Shown in pieces: positions 44,325-54,500 of a stretch of 64,000 bases of DNA; position 1 is the first letter of the stretch, and each line of letters starts with the position of its first letter. A program made the translations under genes and the position numbers. The notes below the pieces were generated by a model. It was given only the letters and a program-made list of their open reading frames with translations. It was not told the DNA's origin and did not search any database. This DNA comes from Streptomyces sp. CB03234 (lineage in GTDB: Bacteria; Actinomycetota; Actinomycetes; Streptomycetales; Streptomycetaceae). The stretch is taken from NCBI RefSeq assembly GCF_001905885.1, contig NZ_LIYH01000009.1, positions 124,001-188,000 on the forward strand, read 5' to 3'.

Positions 44325-45563
44325 TCAAGCGTCCCGGCGCGGACTTCCGCCCCGGGCCGGTCCGCGGTTGACGCCCGCGACGGTTCGAACGAGCCTCGGT
44401 CCCAGCCAGCGCTTGAGCCTGCGCAGCGCTTGGAGTTGTCCGGCGGCCCGGTCGATCCGGTAGTACAACTGCGGCGGGATGTACGGCAGCAGGGGCGAAT
44501 GCCGCTGGCCGAGCAGGGCGAACATCTCCGGCGGTGCCAGGTCGATGTAGCGCGGCAGGTTCTCGTACCACTGGGCGCTGTAACGGGCCGCGCTCTGGGC
44601 GGGGACGAGGGCCGAGCGGCGTTCCCGCTCGTAGCGGGCGAGGGCGGGCTGGAGGCGGGGGCTGTCGTGCAGGGCGTCGGCGAGCGTGATGGCGTCCTCC
44701 AGGGCGAGGGTGGTGCCGGCGCCAATGGAGTAGTGGGTGGTGTGCGCGGCATCGCCGATCAGGACGAGGTTGTCCCGGTACCAGGTCCGGTTGGTCACGG
44801 TACGGAAGTTCAGCCATCGCGCGCTGCCGTCGGCGTGGGCGCGGCCGATCAGCGGGTGGCCGTCCAGGGGCCCGGCGAAGAGGCGCTCCAGCAGGGCGAG
44901 GCCGTCGGCGTGGCTCGCCTCGTGGAGGCCGAGGCCGGTCCAGGTGGCGGGGGAACACTCGACGACGCAGGTGCTGTGGTGCTCGCCGTACCGGTAGCCG
45001 TAGCACCAGATCCAGCCGTGCGCCGTCTCGACGAAGGCGAAGGTGAAGGCGTCGAAGACCTTGGTGGTGCCGAGCCAGACGTACTTGTTGCGCCCGACCG
45101 TGATGTCGGTGCCGAAGTGGCCGGCGTGGCGGCCGCGCAGCCCGCTGTTGGCCCCGTCGCCGGCGACGATCAGGTCGGCCCGCACCGGTTCGGTCATGTC
45201 GGCGACCGGCTGCTGGAACGCGATGCGCACGCCGAGGGACCGGGCCCGCCCGGCGAGGATGTCCAGCAGGGTGCGACGGCCGATGCCGAACCCCGGGTCC
45301 CCGTGGTGCACGGTCGTGCGGTCGCGGACGTGTGCCACTCCGTCGCTCCAGCGGACCGAGTTCTCGTGGATGGCGCGTGCCGAGACGGGGTCGTGGCGGT
45401 GGAGCGTGTCGAGCAGGCCCGCCCAGTAGGTGACTCCCCAGCCGTACGTCGAGCCGGCCGGGTTGCGCTCGTGGACGGTGATGTCGTGGGAGGGGTCCCG
45501 CAGCTTCATCAGGATCGAGAAGTACAGGCCGGCGGGCCCGCCACCGACGCAGGCGACCTTCAC
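44325..45563 (-). CDS. FAD-dependent aromatic monooxygenase
   Basis: A 412-residue flavoprotein hydroxylase of the PHBH/kynurenine monooxygenase fold. VACVGGGPAGLYF is the dinucleotide-binding motif near residue 4, and LVLIGDAAHTTHYSIGAG near residue 277 binds FAD and contains the usual DG-like loop. The N-terminal region, ILMKLRDPSHDITVHERNPAG, resembles salicylyl-CoA 5-hydroxylases and anthraniloyl-CoA monooxygenases. GTG at 45563 has AGGGGAG; an upstream GTG at 45584 is poorer. A perfect palindrome lies 26 bases upstream of the start, indicating MarR-like control by the aromatic substrate. Confidence 0.85.
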   Translation of the reverse strand: MKVACVGGGPAGLYFSILMKLRDPSHDITVHERNPAGSTYGWGVTYWAGLLDTLHRHDPVSARAIHENSVRWSDGVAHVRDRTTVHHGDPGFGIGRRTLLDILAGRARSLGVRIAFQQPVADMTEPVRADLIVAGDGANSGLRGRHAGHFGTDITVGRNKYVWLGTTKVFDAFTFAFVETAHGWIWCYGYRYGEHHSTCVVECSPATWTGLGLHEASHADGLALLERLFAGPLDGHPLIGRAHADGSARWLNFRTVTNRTWYRDNLVLIGDAAHTTHYSIGAGTTLALEDAITLADALHDSPRLQPALARYERERRSALVPAQSAARYSAQWYENLPRYIDLAPPEMFALLGQRHSPLLPYIPPQLYYRIDRAAGQLQALRRLKRWLGPRLVRTVAGVNRGPARGGSPRRDA

Positions 45564-45588
45564 GCGCGCTCCCCTTGATGGCACAAGA

Positions 45589-45602
45589 TGATCAATTGAT
45601 CA
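45589..45602 (-). promoter_or_regulatory. Palindromic operator before the monooxygenase gene
   Basis: TGATCAATTGATCA is a perfect 14-base palindrome, AT-rich in GC-rich DNA, 26 bases upstream of the preferred monooxygenase start. Its form suits a MarR- or PadR-type dimer. No matching regulator gene is in the neighbourhood. Confidence 0.65.
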
Positions 45603-45707
45603 CGAAAGGTAGCAGCCGGCCATACAGACTTGGGTTATTTGTACGGTTTGCTCCCGCTCCGATCGGGGACCTCTTGTGTAGTAGGACTCTCCCTGATCGG
45701 AGGCGTC

Positions 45708-45863
45708 ATGATCATCCTGGGCCTCGTCCTGCTCATCATCGGTGCCGTCGCCGGCATCAGCATTCTGTGGACCATCGGACTCATCCTGGTCGTGATCGGA
45801 GCGGTCCTGTGGGTGCTGGGCGCCCTGGGGCACGCGGTCGGCGGACGGCGTCATTACTGGTGA
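45708..45863 (+). CDS. DUF6131 mini membrane protein
   Basis: A 51-residue protein with two adjoining membrane helices from MIILGLVLLIIGAVAGI onward and the ending AVGGRRHYW, the signature of DUF6131, widespread in Streptomyces. CGGAGG precedes ATG at 45708. Function unknown. Confidence 0.88.
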   Translation: MIILGLVLLIIGAVAGISILWTIGLILVVIGAVLWVLGALGHAVGGRRHYW

Positions 45864-45899
45864 CCCGGTTGGACCACGGCTGAACCGGACGGGGCCGGT

Positions 45900-46469
<570 letters not shown>

Positions 46470-46567
46470 GGGGTCTCCCGGGCGTGAGGGCATCAGGCAT
46501 CAGGTACGTACGGTTCCACTGTGGGCCCGGGACGTCCCGCGCGAACCGTGTTGCTGCGCCGTACGGG

Positions 46568-47086
46568 TCACCGGCCCGGTCGGCGCTGCTCGGCGGGCGG
46601 CAGCGCCTCGACCTCCAGGAAGCGGCGTTTGCGCGGGCCCCGGTACAACAGGGCCTCCCAGCCCAGCCGGACCAGGACGCGGGCGCACTCGCCGAGGGCG
46701 CTCTCCTCCTCCTGGGCGGCACCGCCACCCGGTGGGCCCAGCCATTCCACCCGTACCGTCCCCGGCGCCTCCCCCGGCCCCACGCGGTACCCCGTCGCCA
46801 CGCGCCGCCCTTCCGCGTCGACGGCCGAGGGCGCGAGCCCGGCGGCCTCCAGAGCCAGGGCGACCGCCCGGACCGGGCGGTTGCGCTCCCATACGGCGGG
46901 CACCGCCGCCGGGTCGCCGCCCGCCGTATTGGTCAGGCGCCGGATCTGCAGCAGCCCCTCGAACGCCACCCGCACCTCGGCGGCCCTGCGCCCCGCCGCC
47001 CCGCCCGACGCCCCGCCCGTCGCCCCGGCCGTCTCCGACGGGGCGGGGCCGTCCCCGGTCGCGGCCTCGAACCCCTCATCCGTCAC
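46568..47086 (-). CDS. Hypothetical protein with a conserved alpha/beta domain
   Basis: A 172-residue protein that begins with a GTG at 47086 behind GGGGAGG. The N-terminal 40 residues are low-complexity; the remainder RAAEVRVAFEGLLQIRRLTNTA to FLEVEALPP has alternating helices and strands, but no motif I can name. Single gene. Confidence 0.6.
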   Translation of the reverse strand: MTDEGFEAATGDGPAPSETAGATGGASGGAAGRRAAEVRVAFEGLLQIRRLTNTAGGDPAAVPAVWERNRPVRAVALALEAAGLAPSAVDAEGRRVATGYRVGPGEAPGTVRVEWLGPPGGGAAQEEESALGECARVLVRLGWEALLYRGPRKRRFLEVEALPPAEQRRPGR

Positions 47087-47213
47087 AGCAGCCTCCCCAG
47101 GACTGACCTCGCGGCCTGTTCCGCGCGTCCCACTTCCTGAACGGTAGAAGGCGCCACTGACAATCACCCGGCACCGGCGGCCCGTTCGCCACCGACCGCT
47201 ACGGTCGTGAGCC

Positions 47214-47873
47214 ATGACCGAAGCACCCTGGGTACGGGACACCCGACAGTCCTACGACGCCATCGCCGCCGATTACGAGGAATACGTCCGCGGGGACCTC
47301 GACGCCAAGCCGCTCGACCGCGCGATGCTCGCCGCCTTCGCCGAAACCGTGCGGAGCACCGGGGGCGGGCGGGTCGCCGACATCGGCTGCGGCACCGGCC
47401 GGATCGCGGCGCGTCTGCACTCCCAGGGACTGGACGTCTTCGGCGTCGACCTGTCGCCCGGGATGCTGGAACCGGCCAGGCGGGCGTATCCGCACCTGCG
47501 GTTCGACGAGGGGTCGATGACCGATCTGGACCTGAAGGACGGCGTACTCGGCGGCCTCGTCGCCTGGTACTCGCTCATCCACATCGAGCCCGAGCACGTG
47601 CCGGGGGTGCTGGCCGAGTTCCACCGGGTGCTGGCCCCGGGCGGGCACCTGCTGCTCGCCTTCCAGGTCGGCGACGAGCCGCTGCGCATGACGGAGGCGT
47701 TCGGCCGCACCATCGCGCTGGACTTCCACCGCTGGTCGCCGGACCGTCTCGCCGACCTGCTGGTCGGGGCCGGGTTCGCCGTGGAGGCGCGGCTGGTGCG
47801 GGAGGCGTACGCGACGGAGAGGACCCCGCAGGCGTACGTGCTGGCCCGCAAGCCGGCCGAGCGGCAGGCGTAG
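47214..47873 (+). CDS. Class I SAM-dependent methyltransferase
   Basis: A 219-residue UbiE/COQ5-like methyltransferase. VADIGCGTGRIAARL near residue 54 is motif I, VFGVDLSPGML motif II, and LAPGGHLLLAFQ the post-motif. The N-terminal YDAIAADYEEYV motif is typical of enzymes acting on small metabolites. Sits alone in opposite direction to the hypothetical gene; substrate unknown. Confidence 0.85.
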   Translation: MTEAPWVRDTRQSYDAIAADYEEYVRGDLDAKPLDRAMLAAFAETVRSTGGGRVADIGCGTGRIAARLHSQGLDVFGVDLSPGMLEPARRAYPHLRFDEGSMTDLDLKDGVLGGLVAWYSLIHIEPEHVPGVLAEFHRVLAPGGHLLLAFQVGDEPLRMTEAFGRTIALDFHRWSPDRLADLLVGAGFAVEARLVREAYATERTPQAYVLARKPAERQA

Positions 47874-48000
47874 CCCCACTCGGAGCAATCCGGCGGGCGC
47901 GGGTGGCGGCGGCCCGGTGACGATGGCCGTGGCGACGCCGGTCACCGGCGGGGTGCGGCACCACCGCGGCCGCGAAGAGCCGAGGAGCGGAGGGTGCAGC

Positions 48001-48765
48001 ATGCAGCTCATGCGGAGGCGCCGGTACCGTACCGCCGCCGCGCTGGCGGTGCTCGTACTCCTCGCGGCCACGTCGCTGTGCGTGAACCGGCCCGGGGCGC
48101 CGCTGGGCAGCGCCTCCTCGTCGCCGGGGCGGGAACAGGCGCAGCGCGCCCGCCACCAGGCGCCGAGGCCCGCCATCGTGCCGCGCCGGGCGTGGCACGC
48201 CGAGAGCGTGGACACCGCGCCCGGCGCCCGCTACGCGCCTGCCGTGAAGGCCGCCGTCATCCACCACACCAGCACCCCGAACGGCTACGACTGCGCGACC
48301 GTGCCGCGCATGCTCCGCGATCTGTACGCGGGGCACGCCTACGGCCGGCAGTGGGACGACATCGGCTACAACTTCCTCGTCGACGCGTGCGGCACCATCT
48401 ACGAGGGCCGGGCGGGCGGGGTCGACCGGCCCGTGATCGGGGCGCACACCAAGGGGTTCAACGAGGGGACGGTCGGCATCGCCGCGATCGGCACGTTCAC
48501 GCCCGGCGCGACCGTGCCGGAGCCGATGCTCGACGCGATCGCGCGGCTGGTCGCCTGGAAGCTCGGCCCCCGGGCTCCCGATCCGCGCGGCAGCGTCGCC
48601 CTGGTGTCCACGCACGACGAGTCGCGCTACCCGAAGGGGACGAAGGCGGTGCTGCCGGTGGTCGGCGGCCACACCGACGGCTACCCCACCCGCTGTCCGG
48701 GCGACGCCCTGTACGCCAGGCTGCCCGACATCGGCGCGAGGGCCGCGCGGATCCAGCACCGGTGA
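48001..48765 (+). CDS. Exported PGRP-type N-acetylmuramoyl-L-alanine amidase
   Basis: A 254-residue protein with an N-terminal signal anchor (AALAVLVLLAATSLC) and a PGRP/amidase_2 domain. Zinc ligands are in AVIHHTST (His near residue 86) and GGHTDGYPTRCPG (His and Cys near residue 225), and WDDIGYNFLVDACGTIYEGR is the PGRP signature. It would cleave peptide from glycan in the cell wall. ATG at 48001 behind GGAGGG is preferred to an upstream ATG at 47923. Confidence 0.9.
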   Translation: MQLMRRRRYRTAAALAVLVLLAATSLCVNRPGAPLGSASSSPGREQAQRARHQAPRPAIVPRRAWHAESVDTAPGARYAPAVKAAVIHHTSTPNGYDCATVPRMLRDLYAGHAYGRQWDDIGYNFLVDACGTIYEGRAGGVDRPVIGAHTKGFNEGTVGIAAIGTFTPGATVPEPMLDAIARLVAWKLGPRAPDPRGSVALVSTHDESRYPKGTKAVLPVVGGHTDGYPTRCPGDALYARLPDIGARAARIQHR

Positions 48766-48813
48766 CGGCGCCGCTGACGGCGCCGGTGTCCGCCGGTTCC
48801 CGCCCCGTTCCGG

Positions 48814-49485
48814 TCATCCCGCGACGCCGAAGTTCTGGACCCACCAGGGCCCGTTGGAGCGGAGGTTCACGCCCACCCCGATGTCCCTGAACGCGCAGTT
48901 GACGATGTTCTCGCGGTGCCCCGAGCTGGCCAGCCAGTCGCGCACGGCGCGGGCGGGGTCCTTCGGCCCGCGGTGGATGTTCTCGCCCCAGGTGCGCCAG
49001 TCGTAGCCGGCCGCCTCCATCCGGTCGCCCGCGTCTCGCCCCTCGGGGTTCTTGTGCGCGTAGTAGTCGCGGGCGGCCATGTCGTCGGCGTGGCCCTGTG
49101 CGGCTCTCCGGAGGCGGCTGTTGACGCGCAGGGGCGGGCAACCCGCCCGCGCGCGCTCGGCGTTGGTCAGGGAGACGACCCGCTGGGCGTACCCGGAGGC
49201 CGCGCCGAGAGCCTCGGCGCCTCCCGCGCGGGGCGTGCTGGCGCCCCGGCCGGGGATGGGGATGGGGGTGGGGGTGGGTGTGGGGGTGCCCTGCGCGTCC
49301 GCCCGGACGGCATCGGAGCCGCCGCCCGTGTCCCGGGCCATGAGCGTCCCGGTGACCACCGCTGCGGCCGCCACCGTACCGGCGATCACGGTTCCGACGC
49401 CCTGGTGGATCCGGCTGCGCCGGGCCGCACGGGCGGGGTGCTGCCGGGCCTCACGTTCATGGTGGTGATGGGGGTGCTGCTGCAC
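48814..49485 (-). CDS. CAP-domain (SCP/PR1-like) secreted protein
   Basis: A 223-residue exported or membrane-anchored protein. After a histidine and arginine rich start, GTVIAGTVAAAAVVTGTLMA forms the anchor, then a P-T repeat linker. The CAP domain runs from about residue 95: LTNAERARAGCPPLRVNSRL, DMAARDYYAHKNPEG, WRTWGENIHRG and SSGHRENIVN, with the His, Glu, Glu, His cavity residues present. It ends VQNFGVAG. GTG at 49485 with GGAG is preferred; an upstream GTG at 49572 is possible. Roles of bacterial CAP proteins are mostly unknown. Confidence 0.85.
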   Translation of the reverse strand: MQQHPHHHHEREARQHPARAARRSRIHQGVGTVIAGTVAAAAVVTGTLMARDTGGGSDAVRADAQGTPTPTPTPIPIPGRGASTPRAGGAEALGAASGYAQRVVSLTNAERARAGCPPLRVNSRLRRAAQGHADDMAARDYYAHKNPEGRDAGDRMEAAGYDWRTWGENIHRGPKDPARAVRDWLASSGHRENIVNCAFRDIGVGVNLRSNGPWWVQNFGVAG

Positions 49486-49685
49486 AGGGACTCCGCTCCG
49501 GCACGGTTCCAGTGAAGAGAAGGCTTCCGTATGAGCCGCGGCCGGAAACCGCCCCTCCACGGAAACGGCCACATCGGGCCATGGGGCAGGATGTGCGAAG
49601 GTCCGCCGGACGTGTTCGACAACACCCGTCCGGCAGTGGCGGATTCAAGCCGAGAGAGCAGAAGAGACCAGAAGGGACATCCAGG

Positions 49686-49958
49686 GTGTCAGCCCCGCAC
49701 GTGAGCACTGAGAGCGCCTCGCCCGCCGAACATGTCGTGGACGTCGTGCTGTCCGTCGTGGCAGAGGTGACGGGCGCCGGGCCCCACCGGCTGACGGACA
49801 GCTTCTACGACTTCGGTGGCACCTCCCTGGACGCGATACGCATATGCCTGCGCGTCGGCCGCGAACTGGGCGTGGACATCCCGCCCGAGACCCTGCTCGA
49901 CAGCGAGGACCTCGCCGCGTTCGCCTCGGCCGTGGCCCCCGCCGGGGGCGCCCGATGA
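49686..49958 (+). CDS. Free-standing peptidyl/acyl carrier protein of the NRPS
   Basis: A 90-residue carrier protein. The phosphopantetheine site is Ser47 in FYDFGGTSLDAIRI. Four-helix layout and length fit a carrier domain. It starts at GTG 49686 and overlaps the adenylation gene by four bases. With the next gene it forms a split loading module: the A enzyme charges this protein with the first amino acid for the condensation domain downstream. Confidence 0.88.
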   Translation: MSAPHVSTESASPAEHVVDVVLSVVAEVTGAGPHRLTDSFYDFGGTSLDAIRICLRVGRELGVDIPPETLLDSEDLAAFASAVAPAGGAR

Positions 49959-51598
49959 CCCGCGCCGCCGTGGCACCCGACGCCGCCCCGGCTCCCCGCA
50001 CCGCTCCGGAGCACCGCGCCTCCGGTGGCCCCGCGACGGACGCCGGCGGGCCCTCCCTGATCCACGAGGCCGTCCGGCGGCACGCCGAGCACAGCCCCGA
50101 CGCGATCGCCCTGGTCGACGGCGCGCGGCGCGTCGGCTACGCCGAACTGGACGCGGCGGCCGACGCGTGGGCCGCCGAACTCCTGGACCGGGGGGCCGGA
50201 CCGGGCACGTTCGTGCCGGTCGTGCTGGAGCGTTCGGCGACGCTGGTGGCGGCGCTCCTCGGCGTACTGAAGACGGGGGCGGCGTACGCGGCCCTGGATC
50301 CCGGCTGGCCCGTCGAGCGGCTGCGCGCGGTGGCAGGCATGCTCACGCCCCGCGTGACCGTGGCGCCGGACCCGTGGGACGGCTGGGAGGGCGCGCTGTG
50401 CTCCCCCTCGGCGCGCGGTCTCCTCCCCCGGGAAGCGGCCCACCGAGGACCCGGACACGGGGCGCGGCCGCCGGTGGACGGCTCCTGCCCCGCCACGGTC
50501 TTCTTCACCTCCGGCACCACCGGCCGTCCCAAGGCGGTCGTGTCCGGGCACCGTGCCACGCTCAGCCTGTTCGACGGCTCCTTCGAACCGTTCGGCCCCG
50601 GCGGCGTGAGGGCTCCGGTGATGCCGCAAGCGGCACCCGTGTCCTGGGACGGTTTCACCCTGGAGGTCTGGGGGCCGCTGATCAACGGCGGGACCAGTGT
50701 GCTGCTCGACGGCGGCTACCTGCTCCCCGGTACGCTGCGCGCCCTCGTCGAGCGCGAAGCGGTGGACACGGTCTGGCTCACCGCGTCGCTGTTCCACCTC
50801 TTCGTCGACGAGGACCCCGGCTGCTTCGAGGGGCTGCGCCATGTGCTGACGGGCGGTGAACGGCTCTCCGTCCCCCGGGTGCGCGCCTTCCTCGACCGCC
50901 ACCCGGCCATCGAACTGACCAACGGTTACGGACCCGTCGAGACCTGTGTCTTCACCACGGCCCGCCGCGTACGCCGCTCCGACTGCGACGTCCCGTCCGG
51001 GATCCCGGTCGGCGACCCGGTACCGGGCCGCGGGGTGCACATCCTGACGGAGGACGGGCGGCCGGCGGCGCCGGGCACCACGGGTGAGATCTGCGTCTCG
51101 GGTGACGGCATCGCGCTGGGCTATCTGGGCGACGCGGAGCTGACCGCCCGCGTGTTCCCGACCGTCACCGTCGACGGCGTACCCACCCGGGTGTACCGGA
51201 CCGGGGACCTGGGGTTCCAGGACGGTGACGGCGTCGTGCACTTCACCGGCCGCGCCGACCGGCAGGTGAAGGTACGCGGCCACCGGGTCGAGCCGGAGGA
51301 GGTGGAAGCCGTCGTACGGACCGTGCCCGGCGTGGCCGACTGCGCGGTCGTCCCCGTCCCCGGCGCGAACGGAGGCTACGAGCGCCTCGCGCTGTTCTAC
51401 ACGGACGCGCCCGCCCACGACTCGCTGCGGCCCCAGGCGGTGCGCCGGGAACTGGCCGCCAGGCTGCCCCGCCATCTCGTACCCGAGCTGGTGCGCAGGC
51501 GGGCGGCCCTGCCACTGACCGCCAACGGGAAACTGGACCGGCCGGCGCTGCTGCGCGCGCTCCGGCCGGGCAACGGCGCGGGGGAGGCCGGCGCGTGA
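49955..51598 (+). CDS. Stand-alone NRPS adenylation enzyme
   Basis: A 547-residue adenylation enzyme. Core motifs: A3 VFFTSGTTGRPKAV near residue 180, A5 NGYGPVET, A7 YRTGDLG, A8 GRADRQVKVRGHRVEPEE, and A10 lysine in LTANGKLDRP. Reading the pocket from the A4-A5 region gives tentatively D-G-L at 235, 236 and 239, L-G at 299 and 301, G at 322 and V-F at 330 and 331, a non-polar pocket that matches no code I can name with confidence. The first aspartate implies an alpha-amino acid. It would load the carrier protein encoded just before. It overlaps the large NRPS gene (GTGA). Confidence 0.88.
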   Translation: MTRAAVAPDAAPAPRTAPEHRASGGPATDAGGPSLIHEAVRRHAEHSPDAIALVDGARRVGYAELDAAADAWAAELLDRGAGPGTFVPVVLERSATLVAALLGVLKTGAAYAALDPGWPVERLRAVAGMLTPRVTVAPDPWDGWEGALCSPSARGLLPREAAHRGPGHGARPPVDGSCPATVFFTSGTTGRPKAVVSGHRATLSLFDGSFEPFGPGGVRAPVMPQAAPVSWDGFTLEVWGPLINGGTSVLLDGGYLLPGTLRALVEREAVDTVWLTASLFHLFVDEDPGCFEGLRHVLTGGERLSVPRVRAFLDRHPAIELTNGYGPVETCVFTTARRVRRSDCDVPSGIPVGDPVPGRGVHILTEDGRPAAPGTTGEICVSGDGIALGYLGDAELTARVFPTVTVDGVPTRVYRTGDLGFQDGDGVVHFTGRADRQVKVRGHRVEPEEVEAVVRTVPGVADCAVVPVPGANGGYERLALFYTDAPAHDSLRPQAVRRELAARLPRHLVPELVRRRAALPLTANGKLDRPALLRALRPGNGAGEAGA

Positions 51599-54500
51599 CC
51601 ACGTTCGGCACCCATGACGCGGTCACTCACCCGATGTCGTTCGAGCAAGAGTCGATCTGGCTCAACGACCAGTTCCAGGCGGGAGCCGGACGTTACGTCG
51701 AGTCATGGATCCACCGCCTGCGCGGCGACATCGACGTCCCGGCCGTCCGGGCGGCGCTGACGGGCGTCGTCGCACGGCACGAGCCCCTGCGCACGGCCCT
51801 GGTCCTGGAGGGCGGCCGGACCGTGCAGCGGGTGTCCCCGCCGGCCCCGGTTCCGCTCGCCGTCCGCCGGGTCGCCCCCGGCGCGCCGGACGCGCTGGCC
51901 GAGGCGGTCCGGGCAGCCGTCTGCGGGCCGCTGCCCGCCGACCGGCCGCCGCTGCTGCGGGCGACGCTGCTGCGCACCGGTGAGCGGGACGCCGTCCTGG
52001 CGGTCGCGCTGCACCACGCGGCCATCGACGGGTGGTCGTTCCGCCTCCTCGACCAGGAGTTGAGCGAGCTGTACCGGGCCGCCGTCGAGCGCCGCGCACC
52101 CGGACTGCCGGAGCTGCCCACGACGTACGGCGCCTACGCCCGCGCCCAACGAGGAGCCGCGCGGGACGCGCGGGACGTGCGCGACGTGCGGGACGTGCAG
52201 GACGCGCAGGACGCGCAGGACGTGCGGGACGCGCAGGACGTGGCCATGGAGTACTGGCGCCGGACGCTGGACGGCGCTCCCGCCGAGTCCACGGTCCCGC
52301 TGGACCGGCCCCGCCCTGCCGTACCGGACCACCGGGGCGGGCTCGTCGAGTTCGCCGTGGGCCCCGACCTGGCCGATGCCGTACGCGCGGCCTGCCGCCG
52401 GCTCCGTACGACGCCCTTCGTACTGTTCACCGCCGCCCTGACCGCCCTTGTGGCGCGGCTCGGCGGCCAGGACGACATCGTGCTGGGCACCCCGGTCACC
52501 CGGCGGGACCGGCTGGAACTGGAACCGCTGATCGCCTGCCTCAGCGATGTCATGCCGCTGCGTCAGCGCGTCCGGACGGGACAGACGTTCCGGGAGCTCG
52601 TCAAGGAGAGCGCCGCATGCGTACGCGGGGCCATGGCGCACCGTCATGTTCCGCACAGCCGGCTGGTCGCGGAGCTGGCGGGCGAGCGGGTGCCGGGCCG
52701 GTTCCCGCTGTTCCAGGTGGTGTTCACGGTCGACGACGCCGGCGCTCCCGGGCTGCAACTGCCAGGCGTGTCCGCCGAGCGCCTCTACGGCCACAACGGC
52801 ACCGCGAAGTTCGACCTGTTCCTGGAGCTCGTCCCCCATGAGGGCGGTTACCGGGCCCTGATGGAGTACGCGACCGGGGTCCTCGACCCGTCGAGCGCGC
52901 ACCGCCTGGCCGAGCGCTTCCTGGCCCTGCTGGCCGACGCCGCCCGGAACCCGGACGCGGCCCTGGACGACCTGGTCCTCATGCCCGAGGCGGAACGGCG
53001 GCTGGTGACCGACACGCTGCCGCGTGGCCCCGAGCCGGCGGGACCGCTGCCCCTGCCGCACGCCCATGAGCTGGTGGCCCGGACCGCGCGGCGGACTCCG
53101 GACGCCCCGGCGGTCGTGCACGGCGAGCGGACCCTGACGTACGCAGAGCTGTCGGCCGCCGCCGACGCCCTGGCCGGGTGGCTGGTCTCCGAAGGGCTGG
53201 CCCGGAAGCGGATAGGTATCCGCATCGGCCGGTCGATCGACGCCCTCGTCGCCGTCCTGGGCGTGCTCAGGGCGGGCGCCGCGTGTGTCCCCCTGGACCC
53301 CTCCCTCCCGGCCGAACGCGCCTTCTTCATGATCCGTGACAGCCGCATGGCGGCCGTGCTGGCCACCCGCGCGGCAGCGGCGCCCCCGGCCGGCACCGGC
53401 GTACGCGTCCTCTTCCTGGACGACGCTCCCCGGTGCGAGCCCCTCGGGCCCCTGCCCAGGACGTCCCCCGAGGACCCGGCGTACGTCGTGTACACCTCCG
53501 GCTCTACCGGGCGCCCCAAGGGCGTGGCCCTGCCCCACCGCTCCCTGGCGGCGCTCCTGGACTGGCAGTGCCGTGCCTCGGCCGCCGGCGCCGGATCGCG
53601 CACGCTCCAGTTCGCGCCGCCCGGCTTCGACGTGGCGTTCCAGGAGGCGTTCGCCACCTGGGCGAGCGGCGGGGCGCTCGTCCTGGCGGACGACGGCACG
53701 CGCGGCGACCCGCACCGCCTGCTCGACCTCATCGAGCGGCACGCGGTCGACCGCCTCTTCGTCCCCTACGTGGCCCTGCAGCAGCTCGCCGAGTACGCCG
53801 TCGCCGCCGGCCGCTCCGCCGCGAGCCTCCGCGAGGTGATCACGGCCGGGGAGCAGCTGTACGCGACCCCGGCGATCCGGAGGTTCTTCACCGCCGCCTG
53901 CCCCGGGGCCCGCCTGGAGAACCAGTACGGCCCCTCCGAGACCCATGTGGTCACGGCGCACCCCCTCACCGGTGCGCCCTCGGCGTGGCCGGACCGCCCC
54001 TCGATAGGCCGGCCGGTGCCCGGGAGCAGGGTGTACGTCCTGGACGGCCGGCTCCGGCCGTGCCCGGTGGGCACGGTCGGTGAGATCTGTGTCGCCGGTG
54101 ACGCCGTCGCCCTCGGCTACCTCTCCGAGGAGGCCGCGCGGGCCCGCCGGTTCGTGCCCGACCCCTTCGCGCCGGGCCGGTCCGGCGGCCTGCTCTATCG
54201 CACGGGGGATCGGGGACGGTTCCTGGCGGACGGCACGATCGAGTTCCTCGGGCGCGACGACGACCAGGTCAAGATCCGTGGCTACCGGGTGGAGCCGGGC
54301 GAGGTCGAGGCCGCGCTGAAGGCGGTGCCAGGCGTGAGCGACGCCGTGGTGCTGGTGGACGGTGCGGGCGCGGACGACAAGCGGCTCGTGGCGTACTACA
54401 CCGCGACCGGTACGGAGGGTCCCGAGCCGGAACGGGTGCGGGGGGCGCTCCTGGAGCGGCTTCCCCGCCACCTCGTCCCGGCGTCGCTGGTCCGCGTCCC

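Noticed and set aside
52162..52242. A CRISPR-like array
   Set aside because: The repeats are 9 bases, directly adjoining and in frame within a gene, without spacers.
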